Shown here one piece after another: positions 1 through 5,966 of a DNA stretch of 5,972 nucleotides; within the stretch, counting starts at the first letter, position 1, and each line of letters begins with the position of its first letter. The notes beneath the pieces are model-generated. The model saw nothing but the letters and a program-made list of their open reading frames with translations. It ran no database searches and was not told the origin of the DNA. A program made the position numbers and the translations under genes. The DNA lies in NCBI GenBank assembly GCA_029934915.1, contig JAOZLI010000169.1, positions 1-5,972 of the forward strand, given 5' to 3'. Source of the DNA: Desulfocapsa sp. (GTDB lineage Bacteria; Desulfobacterota; Desulfobulbia; Desulfobulbales; Desulfocapsaceae).

Positions 1-32
1 ATCGAGTTAAACAGGTGAGATTAACAAAGGAG

Positions 33-335
33 TTACTTAGATAACGTTTCCATATACGCTTCCCATTCCAGGGGAAGCATGCTTTTTTTCCTGGTGTTGC
101 AGGATTTACAGCAGGGAACGATATTATCTTTTGTGGAACGTCCGCCTCGAGCCAGGGGCAGCAGATGATCCATGGTGAGATCTTTAAATTTCACCTGTTT
201 TTCGCAAAAATGACATTTACCGGATGCAGTTTTCTGTTGCCACCAGCGGGTTTTTCGTAAATCTCTTGCTTTGGCCCGTTCTCTTCGTATGTCCGCATCA
301 TCCGGTGCGTCAAAGTCAAAAAATTCCCTGCTCAT
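33..335 (-). CDS. Small HNH endonuclease family protein
   Basis: This is a 100-residue protein with the HNH (beta-beta-alpha metal) nuclease fold in its C-terminal 60 residues. Visible elements are CHFC at 41-44, the catalytic-type DH at 56-57 followed by LLPLARGG, N71, and CKSCN at 76-80. The two CxxC pairs are the usual structural zinc knuckle, and the last HNH position appears as Asn. The first 35 residues are charged (acidic, then Arg/Lys rich) and may bind nucleic acid. Proteins of this size and motif order are stand-alone McrA-like HNH domains; their substrates are mostly unknown. The ATG overlaps the folC stop as ATGA, so translation is probably coupled to folC. No partner methylase, restriction or phage gene is nearby, so a role in restriction is not supported. 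The family assignment is firm and the biological role unknown. Confidence 0.88.
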   Translation of the reverse strand: MSREFFDFDAPDDADIRRERAKARDLRKTRWWQQKTASGKCHFCEKQVKFKDLTMDHLLPLARGGRSTKDNIVPCCKSCNTRKKSMLPLEWEAYMETLSK

Positions 336-1633
336 GGGACCAGTTCCCCAAGGAGTATCTTTCTCGATGCTCCCACCAGATATAAGGATCCGGCAATCAG
401 TATAAGGTCATTCACGTTTGCTGCGTTTTCGGCTCCTGCGATCGCTGCTTCAACCGTTGGAAAAAGACTGCACTTCTCTTTATAAGCCGCAGGTACATTT
501 TCGAGTAACAGTTCTGGGTCAGCAGAGCGTTCCCCGTCAGGTCGGGTGAGTATAATACTATGGGCAAGTTCTGCCACCATGGCAAGAGTTGTCTGTAGAT
601 CTTTGTCCGCCATGGCCCCCCAGATTACAAGTAATTTATCATAATTACATTCTGTCTGCAGAGTTCGAATCAGGCTTTCAACACCGGCAGGATTATGGGC
701 ACCATCGAGCAGATAGTTCACTTCTTTTTCATTCCGCTTCAAACTGAAGGATTCCAGGCGACCGGGCCAATGCACCTCTGCCAGCCCCTTACGGATCTGC
801 TCTTCTGTTATCTGAAAACCCTGTGCAATAAGAAGATTCAGGGTTGCTAGAACGAGGGAGGCATTTTCAATTTGATAATCACCCTTCATGGAACAACGAA
901 GAGAAGCATAGGAAATATCGGAAAAACTTTCCTTTGCCAGCCATTGCCATTCGCCATTTTCCAAGCGGGTGGAATGGAAATCCCTGTTGTAGAGATAGAG
1001 CCTTGTCTCGTTTTTCTCACAAGCATTCTTAACCTCATCCAGCCCGGCACCATCCTGCACAGCTGACACAACAGGAACGGCAGGTTTTATAATTCCCGCC
1101 TTTTCTTTGGCAACTGCGGATATGGTATTTCCGAGGTAAGCTTCATGATCCATGGATATATTGGTGATAACAGAAACCAGAGGTGTCACGATATTGGTGG
1201 CATCCAACCTGCCGCCAAGGCCTGTTTCCAGAATCACCAGATCCAGATTTTCTTCGGCAAACCAGAGAAAAGCAATGGCTGTGGTGAATTCGAAGTAGGT
1301 GATTTTTTCTTCACCAAGTACATTGCGAATATCAGTGGCCAGCCTTGCGAAGGTTTCTTCGCTGATAAAGGTATTGCCAATACGAAAGCGTTCCCGAACC
1401 GAGCTCAAATGGGGAGAAGTGTATAATCCAACACGGTATCCTGCACGGGAGAGCAGTGTCAAAAGAGTGACACTCACCGATCCCTTGCCATTTGTTCCTG
1501 CAATATGAACGATTTTCAAATCCCGTTCAGGGTTATTCACCCGTGCCATAAACTGACGCATGGCATCGAGGCCCAGCTTGATTTTATGAAACTGAAGACT
1601 ATCGAGATAATCCCAGGCTTGTTGGTAATTCAT
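332..1633 (-). CDS. folC: Bifunctional folylpolyglutamate synthase/dihydrofolate synthase
   Basis: FolC is a cytoplasmic Mur-ligase-family enzyme. It adds glutamate to dihydropteroate to make dihydrofolate, and then adds further gamma-linked glutamates to tetrahydrofolates, using ATP. At 433 residues it has full family length. Visible motifs are the P-loop GTNGKGS (46-52), TSPHL (72-76), ETGLGGRLDATN (136-147), MDHEAYLG (161-168), KEKAGIIKP (176-184, including the lysine region that is carbamylated in the family), WPGRLE (289-294), LDGAHNP at the start of the C-terminal domain (309-315), and GSLYLVG (415-421). The N-terminus MNYQQAWDYLDSL is typical of FolC, so the ATG at 1633 is accepted although I see no good Shine-Dalgarno in front of it. 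The gene ends in an ATGA overlap with the HNH gene. Its upstream spacer holds an inverted REP pair only 18 nt from the start. Whether the enzyme has both activities or one cannot be told from sequence alone. Confidence 0.96.
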   Translation of the reverse strand: MNYQQAWDYLDSLQFHKIKLGLDAMRQFMARVNNPERDLKIVHIAGTNGKGSVSVTLLTLLSRAGYRVGLYTSPHLSSVRERFRIGNTFISEETFARLATDIRNVLGEEKITYFEFTTAIAFLWFAEENLDLVILETGLGGRLDATNIVTPLVSVITNISMDHEAYLGNTISAVAKEKAGIIKPAVPVVSAVQDGAGLDEVKNACEKNETRLYLYNRDFHSTRLENGEWQWLAKESFSDISYASLRCSMKGDYQIENASLVLATLNLLIAQGFQITEEQIRKGLAEVHWPGRLESFSLKRNEKEVNYLLDGAHNPAGVESLIRTLQTECNYDKLLVIWGAMADKDLQTTLAMVAELAHSIILTRPDGERSADPELLLENVPAAYKEKCSLFPTVEAAIAGAENAANVNDLILIAGSLYLVGASRKILLGELVP

Positions 1634-1652
1634 TTTGTAATATAATGAGAAT

Positions 1653-1678
1653 GTAGGAGCTAGCCCCTGCTAGCGATT
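1653..1678 (+). repeat. REP unit, left copy
   Basis: The unit has a GTAG head (1653-1656) followed by a hairpin GCTAGC / loop CCCT / GCTAGC (1659-1674) and the tail GATT. It is the left half of the inverted pair upstream of folC. Confidence 0.75.
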
Positions 1679-1705
1679 ATTCATTGAGGGCTACGCCCTA
1701 GTACC

Positions 1706-1731
1706 AATCGCTCGCAGGGGCGAGCTCCTAC
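1706..1731 (-). repeat. REP unit, right copy
   Basis: Read on the minus strand, the unit has a GTAG head followed by the hairpin GCTCGC / loop CCCT / GCGAGC (1710-1725). It has the same layout as the left copy, with an A-T pair replaced by C-G. Confidence 0.75.
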
Positions 1732-1786
1732 ATCAAATATAGCTTAGCTGAATTTTGATGGTAATCATGTTCTTCAAACACAATGA

Positions 1787-1814
1787 GTAAACGTTGGTAA
1801 TTGTCAACGTTTAC
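1787..1814. repeat. Hairpin overlapping the outer end of the long palindrome
   Basis: GTAAACGTTG (1787-1796) and CAACGTTTAC (1805-1814) form a perfect 10-bp stem with an 8-nt loop. The right half of this stem is also part of the left arm of the 109-bp palindrome, so the two foldings exclude each other. Confidence 0.6.
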
Positions 1815-1911
1815 CAGTGCACAATATTAGCCCATTTCGACCTGCGTAGCATATGCAGTTATATGTGAGCAGGCCGAAATGGGCTAAGATTGTGTGCTGG
1901 TGAACGTTGAC
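1803..1911. repeat. 109-bp imperfect palindrome directly after the helicase stop codon
   Basis: Arms of 43 nt (1803-1845 and 1869-1911) are inverted copies matching at 38 of 43 positions. The outer end reads GTCAACGTT and the inner part TTAGCCCATTTCG. The 23-nt centre folds further as CATAT/ATATG (1850-1854 with 1861-1865). The right arm begins at the base next to the stop codon of the helicase gene (1912-1914). As RNA in the helicase transcript it would make a stem of more than 40 pairs, but no T-run follows, so it does not look like a standard intrinsic terminator. It looks like a dispersed, MITE-like or long-REP-like element. I cannot see copy number from one window. Confidence 0.8.
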
Positions 1912-4110
1912 CTAATCTAGAAGGGTTAGTTTTGCGTAATCAAGGTGCAACGTTTTAATTCCATGTCGATGAAATGCCACATCCACAGAGCGGCCTTCCA
2001 TATCCTTACTTACCACGCCTTCTCCAAAAAATGGGTGACGCACACGAACACCAACTCGTAAGTTTGCCAGAGGAGCACCCTTCTTCTTTTTCTTTTTAGG
2101 AGGCAGATCCGTAGGACTCGAATAACTCTTTGTCTGAAAAAGCAGATCTGACCCGTAACTATCCTCTTTTTCAAGCCGCTCGAAGAGACCAGTGCGCAAT
2201 TCCGATAAAAACGGGGACATTCCCACCGTGTGAAACTGCCTGTCAGGAGTCATCAACCGCCTCGGATAACTGAAATACAAAAACTTTCGGGCTCTTGTAG
2301 CTGCAACATACAGAAGACGTCGTTCTTCCTCCCACTGTTCGCCAAATTGAGCCTTACTGTGAGGGAATCTTCCATCTGCAAGCCCTATAATAAAGACAGC
2401 GTCCCACTCAAGCCCCTTAGAGGAATGGATAGTGGAGAGAATCATTTTCTCCTGTTCATCGTCATCCACTCCCATGTTTGTTGTGTCGGGAGGATCAAGG
2501 GTTGTCTCATCCACAAAAGCCTGAAGCGTTTCATAATCCGTTATAATTGCTTTGAGCTGATCAAGATCCCGTTGCCGCTTGGGATAATCGTCATGGTATA
2601 TTTTTTCAAACAGAGGTTGATAATAGAGCAGAACCATTTCATAGAGTGCACCCGGCGCAGTTTCCTTCGCCATATCCTGCAGGAGAAGGATAAGCTTAGC
2701 CATCCCCTCCTTCCAGGCCTTTCCGCAGGGATAATTAGATAATGCCTTGATGGGGTCACCAAGCTCTACGACTTTATCCACAATTTTCCTGGCGGTCTTA
2801 GGACCAACTTTATCAAGGTGCAGCAGGATACGATTCCAGGAAAGGGTATCATGGGGGTTTACCTGTAAACGCAAAAATGCGATCACATCCTTCATATGGG
2901 CAGTTTCTGTTAACTTCAAGCCACCACGCTTCTCGAATTTGACAGCACTGCTGTTGAGTTCAAGCTCAAGTTTATAGGAATGAAAACCTGATCTGAACAG
3001 CACAGCGATATTTCGTATATCCGTTCCATTTTTGCATAAATCTGCTATTTTTTCGGCTACAAAAACAGCCTCTTCCCGCTCATCCCTTGCAACAAAAAGA
3101 CGAGGTTTAATATCCCCTTCTATCTTCGTAAACAGGGTTTTGGTATATTTTTCCTCGGCGTTCCTGATGATATCATTAGTAAGCTCAAGAATTGGCTGGC
3201 TGGAGCGATAATTTTCCTCAAGCTTAATCATCTGGCATTCAGGAAAGACTTTAGGAAAACGCATGATATTGTAGAAATCAGCCCCCCGAAAGGAGTAGAT
3301 GGACTGGGAATCATCGCCAACCACCATTACATTATCATGTCCATGGGCCATCAGACGTACGATATCGGCCTGGATAAGATTGGTATCCTGATATTCATCC
3401 ACCATTATATGTGAATATCTGGCTGCGATTTCTGCCTGTGCTTCAGGCACCTCTGCGAGGATTCGCTTCCAGTTTACCAGCAGATCGTCATAATCCATCA
3501 ATCCATTATTAAATTTGAACTCTTTATAGTGTTTTTCAAGGTTGACGATATCGTCGAGATGTTCAGTAAGATGTGCATACTGTTCATAAACAAGATCATC
3601 GAGAGCAATGGATTTGTTCACGGAACCGGACAGAATATTGATCAAAACCCGTTTAGATGGAAACTGTCTGTCCCGCCCGGTAAGCCCAAGCGAGCCTTTG
3701 AGAAGATTGATAATGCCTTCCGCATCTCCACGATCAATGATGGTAAAAGAAGAGCCAAAGCCAAGATGATGTCCATGACGGCGTAAAAGCATATTTGCAA
3801 TCCCGTGGAAGGTTCCACCAACCACACGTTTGCAGGTCTCATTTAATAACTGCCCGGCCCTCCACAGCATTTCCTGAGAAGCCTTTCTGGTGAAGGTGAG
3901 CAATAAGATTTTTTCAGGGAGAACGCCACTCTCCAGAAGATATGCGACCCGGTACACCAGGGTTCGTGTTTTCCCGCTACCCGCACCGGCAATAACAAGA
4001 AGCGGTCCCTCGGTACTGATCACGGCCTGACGCTGCGAAGGGTTTAATTCGTCCAGATTGACAGAGTTCTGACGACACTCGGGAACTATTTGAAAGGGGT
4101 CATTTTCCAT
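1912..4110 (-). CDS. UvrD/PcrA-like superfamily 1A DNA helicase
   Basis: This is a 732-residue ATP-driven helicase, predicted to translocate 3'-5' on DNA and act in repair or in clearing replication blocks. All the family motifs are visible in order: Q-motif LNPSQRQAV (22-30), Walker A AGAGSGKT (41-48), Ia LLTFTRKAS (70-78), Ib TFHGIANMLLRRH (100-112), II VDEYQDTN (237-244), III VVGDDSQSIYSFRGA (263-277), IV ENYRSS (299-304), V LSTIHSSKGLEWD (558-570) and VI EEERRLLYVAATRARK (594-609). A linker with six lysines in a row (672-677) leads to a C-terminal segment (about 684-732, RVGVRVRHPFFGEGVV) resembling the Tudor-like tail of PcrA/UvrD that contacts RNA polymerase. I chose the ATG at 4110 because AAGGTG lies 6 nt before it. 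A TTG at 4146 would add 12 residues but has no ribosome site. Motif III differs from E. coli UvrD (SFRGA rather than WRGA), so this may be a paralogue, and I give no symbol. Confidence 0.95.
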   Translation of the reverse strand: MENDPFQIVPECRQNSVNLDELNPSQRQAVISTEGPLLVIAGAGSGKTRTLVYRVAYLLESGVLPEKILLLTFTRKASQEMLWRAGQLLNETCKRVVGGTFHGIANMLLRRHGHHLGFGSSFTIIDRGDAEGIINLLKGSLGLTGRDRQFPSKRVLINILSGSVNKSIALDDLVYEQYAHLTEHLDDIVNLEKHYKEFKFNNGLMDYDDLLVNWKRILAEVPEAQAEIAARYSHIMVDEYQDTNLIQADIVRLMAHGHDNVMVVGDDSQSIYSFRGADFYNIMRFPKVFPECQMIKLEENYRSSQPILELTNDIIRNAEEKYTKTLFTKIEGDIKPRLFVARDEREEAVFVAEKIADLCKNGTDIRNIAVLFRSGFHSYKLELELNSSAVKFEKRGGLKLTETAHMKDVIAFLRLQVNPHDTLSWNRILLHLDKVGPKTARKIVDKVVELGDPIKALSNYPCGKAWKEGMAKLILLLQDMAKETAPGALYEMVLLYYQPLFEKIYHDDYPKRQRDLDQLKAIITDYETLQAFVDETTLDPPDTTNMGVDDDEQEKMILSTIHSSKGLEWDAVFIIGLADGRFPHSKAQFGEQWEEERRLLYVAATRARKFLYFSYPRRLMTPDRQFHTVGMSPFLSELRTGLFERLEKEDSYGSDLLFQTKSYSSPTDLPPKKKKKKGAPLANLRVGVRVRHPFFGEGVVSKDMEGRSVDVAFHRHGIKTLHLDYAKLTLLD

Positions 4111-4116
4111 GGGCCA

Positions 4117-4122
4117 CACCTT
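4117..4122 (-). promoter_or_regulatory. Ribosome binding site deciding the helicase start
   Basis: On the minus strand AAGGTG is followed by 6 nt and then the ATG at 4110. The alternative in-frame TTG at 4146 has no purine-rich sequence in front of it, so this site favours the shorter protein. Confidence 0.6.
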
Positions 4123-4152
4123 AGCATAGTGCTTGATTACACGCAACGTCGG

Positions 4153-4180
4153 TTGACAGGGACGTCAGGAGGCTTATAGT
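4153..4180 (+). promoter_or_regulatory. Candidate sigma-70 promoter reading toward the small conserved gene
   Basis: A perfect -35 box TTGACA (4153-4158), a 16-bp spacer and TATAGT (4175-4180; five of six consensus bases) make a good housekeeping promoter. Transcription would start near 4187 and give a leader of about 215 nt to the ATG at 4402. That leader would contain the whole 171-bp palindrome. No other plus-strand gene lies between. The assignment is by consensus match only. Confidence 0.5.
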
Positions 4181-4201
4181 AGCAACACAAAAAATGGAAC
4201 A

Positions 4202-4372
4202 TCGGTAAGGAACGGGAAACAAATAAATTGAACAAAAATTAATAGGGATTTTTTTCGTATTCAAGGCGTGAGGCGGGAGCATAACGAGTTATGTGACCAA
4301 CGAACAACGCAGAAGACGAAGAAAAGAACATTCATTTGTTCAAATTATTTATTGTACGTTCCTTAACACCGA
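4202..4372. repeat. 171-bp imperfect palindromic element in the divergent intergenic region
   Basis: Five blocks pair across one centre near 4287: TCGGT-AAGGAACG (4202-4214) with its complement at 4357-4372 (3-nt bulge); TTGAACAAA (4228-4236) with TTTGTTCAA (4335-4343); a T-run plus TTCGT (4249-4258) with ACGAA-GAAAA (4316-4325); GCGT (4266-4269) with ACGC (4307-4310); and the core CATAAC-GA-GTTATG (4280-4293). The shared centre makes chance pairing unlikely. It carries no convincing gene. I see no clear target duplication outside the ends. Its form fits a small non-autonomous mobile or structured dispersed repeat. I recall similar sequences between genes of Desulfobacterota, but this is from memory and not checked. 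Confidence 0.7.
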
Positions 4373-4401
4373 AAAACTCAAATCTTCAACAATCGAATAC
4401 T

Positions 4402-4797
4402 ATGATGAATACCAGCACAATCGACGCACTTTTCACCGCAGAAGCATTAGCACAACTCTTTCCCAAGGAACGCAGCAACGAATTTTTTGATGCACTCTTT
4501 GGTGATGCCAGTGAAGGCTCCTATGATATCGAACTTGCCTATGGTGGAGTAAACGGCAACAGCCTTATCATGGAACTCAAACTCCACGAACGCCCCGGCT
4601 GCTGTCTCGCCTGCAACCTGACACAAGGATTGCCACAGGTTTTCAGCAGACATCCAATTATTAATGTAAAGGGTGTAGTTGAAGATGTGGATAAACTTCT
4701 TGGAGATGAGGCCAGCTGTAAAGAATGGTCACTGGGTTATACGGAACAGCGCCAGAAGGAACTGCATGTGATTCCTATAAATATTAGTCTTTCCTGA
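4402..4797 (+). CDS. Small conserved protein of unknown function
   Basis: This is a 131-residue soluble protein with no signal peptide or membrane segment. The sequence is well ordered: FTAEALAQLFP, then RSNEFFDALFGDASEGSYDIELAY (near 24-47), a predicted beta-rich middle, a cysteine motif RPGCCLACNL, LPQVFSRHP, and a C-terminus ending in LHVIPINISL. CCxxC plus the nearby histidines could bind a metal, but this is only a suggestion. From memory it matches a family of short Desulfobacterota proteins, some of which carry the automatic and surely wrong name 'pancreas/duodenum homeobox protein 1'; I see no homeodomain. The ATG at 4402 was chosen because the reading frame upstream (TTG at 4336) runs through the palindromic repeat and gives an unconserved-looking N-terminus. 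ATG 4405 is equally possible. No strong ribosome site is seen. The gene is divergent from the helicase and convergent with the cyclase. Confidence 0.8.
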   Translation: MMNTSTIDALFTAEALAQLFPKERSNEFFDALFGDASEGSYDIELAYGGVNGNSLIMELKLHERPGCCLACNLTQGLPQVFSRHPIINVKGVVEDVDKLLGDEASCKEWSLGYTEQRQKELHVIPINISLS

Positions 4798-4808
4798 TTG
4801 TAATTCAT

Positions 4809-4846
4809 AGTGTTCGGTTTGTGCTTTTTACCGCGAGCCGAACACT
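4809..4846. terminator. Shared hairpin between two convergent genes
   Basis: AGTGTTCGG (4809-4817) pairs perfectly with CCGAACACT (4838-4846). With wobble pairs the stem extends to 15 pairs around an 8-nt loop (4824-4831). It lies 11 nt after the stop of the plus-strand gene and directly after the stop of the minus-strand cyclase gene, the usual place for a two-way terminator. The T-tract is short (TTTAT on the plus strand, weak on the minus), so termination may be only partial. Confidence 0.65.
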
Positions 4847-5860
4847 TTATGCGTAATTAACTCTGGATCGGCCTTCTGATTTAGCAGAATAAAGAATATC
4901 ATCCACTCGCTCCATCCATTCGTCAAGGCTTTCTTCTTTTTTCCATTCAGTCATACCGATGGAGACACCAAGCTTCGTATTCTCATCAGCCCAGATATCC
5001 ATTTCCTGTACTGCAGTGCAAAGACGTTCAGTTAATATTCTGCCGTTGGCAAGATTTGTATCGTCCATTACCAGCAAGAACTCATCACCCCCAATTCGTA
5101 CCAGCATATCTGTTGAACGAATGGCCTGACTAAATGCTTTGGCAACCTGTCTGAGCACAGCATCACCCCTTTGGTGACCGAGATTATCATTAATTTGTTT
5201 GAAATAATCAAGGTCTAGTGAGGCCATTGTCAAGGAGCGCTGATACCGCCTGGCACCCTGCATAATATCATGAATGCGCTCTTCAAAAACACGTCTGTTG
5301 GCAAGGCCTGTGAGGGTATCTTTTCGTGCACTCTCAAACAACTCTTCATACTCAATCCCTCGACGAAGGGACTCGGCAAGAATCAACAGTGACTCATTAA
5401 TCAAATCTATCTCATTTTCAATAAGAGCCGTCTCATCTTTCAGGATGATCAGAATACCTGCATCTTCTGCAGTTTCGATTAGCCATTTATGTGCATAATG
5501 ACCATCAGCACTTACATACCCCTTAGCCTGCTGCTCAGTACTGTTTAATAATTCTTCTGCAAATGCGATGATTGAACGACGTTTAGGACCGTGCCCGGAA
5601 CAGTAGAGATGTTTTTTAGCACGTACCTGATTCTTATAGCCCACTAATTCGTGCTCAACGTGGGGCATCAACCAGACGGAGTATGCCTCTATCATGGTAG
5701 AGATATCCAGGACTCCCGCCATTCGACCATGCAGTTTATTCATAAGATCAAGGCGTTCACTTTGACGTCTAAAATGGTCAAGTTCAACCATGACCTGATC
5801 TATTACATCGACTTGATGGTCATCTAAAGAATTATGTAAGAGTGTCTGTGTCATACTCAT
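4847..5860 (-). CDS. Diguanylate cyclase with N-terminal sensor-like region (GGDEF protein)
   Basis: This is a 337-residue cytoplasmic protein, predicted to make cyclic di-GMP from two GTP. The GGDEF domain spans about 178-337: DTLTGLANRR (181-190), the metal-binding Asp in SLDLDYF (D216), KQIND (221-225), GHQRGD (228-233), the active-site loop GGDEF (257-261), and the C-terminal YSAKSEGRSRV. An inhibitory-site RxxD is present as RSTD (248-251), exactly five residues before GGDEF, so feedback inhibition by the product is likely. Residues 1-140 have no transmembrane segment; the part around 45-140, with LYCSGHG at 85-91, may be a divergent GAF-like sensor. A probable helical linker (about 142-178) joins it to the cyclase, as in many dimeric cyclases. 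The ATG at 5860 follows AAGGGA with a 5-nt spacer. A sigma-54-type promoter lies about 90 nt upstream. The signal sensed is unknown. Confidence 0.93.
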   Translation of the reverse strand: MSMTQTLLHNSLDDHQVDVIDQVMVELDHFRRQSERLDLMNKLHGRMAGVLDISTMIEAYSVWLMPHVEHELVGYKNQVRAKKHLYCSGHGPKRRSIIAFAEELLNSTEQQAKGYVSADGHYAHKWLIETAEDAGILIILKDETALIENEIDLINESLLILAESLRRGIEYEELFESARKDTLTGLANRRVFEERIHDIMQGARRYQRSLTMASLDLDYFKQINDNLGHQRGDAVLRQVAKAFSQAIRSTDMLVRIGGDEFLLVMDDTNLANGRILTERLCTAVQEMDIWADENTKLGVSIGMTEWKKEESLDEWMERVDDILYSAKSEGRSRVNYA

Positions 5861-5950
5861 ATTGTTCCCTTTGCTTTTTTTCTCTTGGTTATTACTCGTA
5901 TCGGATTAAGACGGACAATCCTTTAGTAATTTCCTTTGTTTTTTTTAATT

Positions 5951-5966
5951 AGCAATCATTGTGCCA
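5951..5966 (-). promoter_or_regulatory. Candidate sigma-54 (RpoN) promoter of the diguanylate cyclase gene
   Basis: On the minus strand the sequence TGGCACAATGATTGCT matches the -24/-12 consensus TGGCAC-N5-TTGC, with the required GG and GC dinucleotides 10 nt apart. The direction is right for the cyclase gene. Transcription would start near 5940 and leave a leader of about 80 nt. Activator sites would lie beyond the end of the window and cannot be seen. Confidence 0.65.

Larger units (their letters stand above)
1652..1732. repeat. Inverted pair of REP sequences (BIME-like element)
   Basis: Two 27-nt arms (1652-1678 and 1706-1732) are inverted copies matching at 25 of 27 positions. Each begins, reading inwards, with TGTAGGAGC. 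Each arm is also a small hairpin of its own. The two positions at which the arms differ are base-paired partners within each arm (A1662-T1671 in the left, C1713-G1722 in the right), so the small hairpins have been kept by paired changes. A third small stem, AGGGC/GCCCT (1687-1691 with 1695-1699), lies between them. A GTAG head followed by a short GC-rich palindrome is the known signature of REP elements mobilised by RAYT (TnpA_REP, Y1) transposases. No such gene is in this window. Confidence 0.85.

Noticed and set aside
33..335. HNH protein as part of a restriction or phage module
   Set aside because: There are no methylase, terminase, capsid or integrase genes nearby, and it is in the folC operon.
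1045..1058. CGGCAC-N5-TGC as a second sigma-54 promoter
   Set aside because: It lies inside folC, faces against the gene, and the -12 part is poor. It looks like chance.
1641..1646. TATAAT on the plus strand as a -10 box
   Set aside because: It faces right with no plus-strand gene to serve and has no -35 box at the proper distance; it falls in AT-rich sequence before folC.
1787..1911. Intrinsic terminator for the helicase gene
   Set aside because: The stems are strong but no run of T follows on the minus strand, and the arms are far longer than typical terminators.
1652..1911. CRISPR array
   Set aside because: The repeats are inverted and palindromic, not regularly spaced direct repeats, and no cas genes are present.
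4111..4146. TTG start at 4146 adding 12 residues to the helicase
   Set aside because: No ribosome binding site precedes it, while the ATG at 4110 has AAGGTG at good spacing. The extra residues add no family motif.
4336..4401. TTG start at 4336 adding 22 residues to the small conserved protein
   Set aside because: These codons run through the right arm of the palindromic repeat, and the family-like sequence begins at MNTSTIDALF.
5861..5950. c-di-GMP riboswitch in the cyclase leader
   Set aside because: The leader is about 80 nt, AT-rich, and shows none of the conserved GEMM-type elements or stable stems I would expect.
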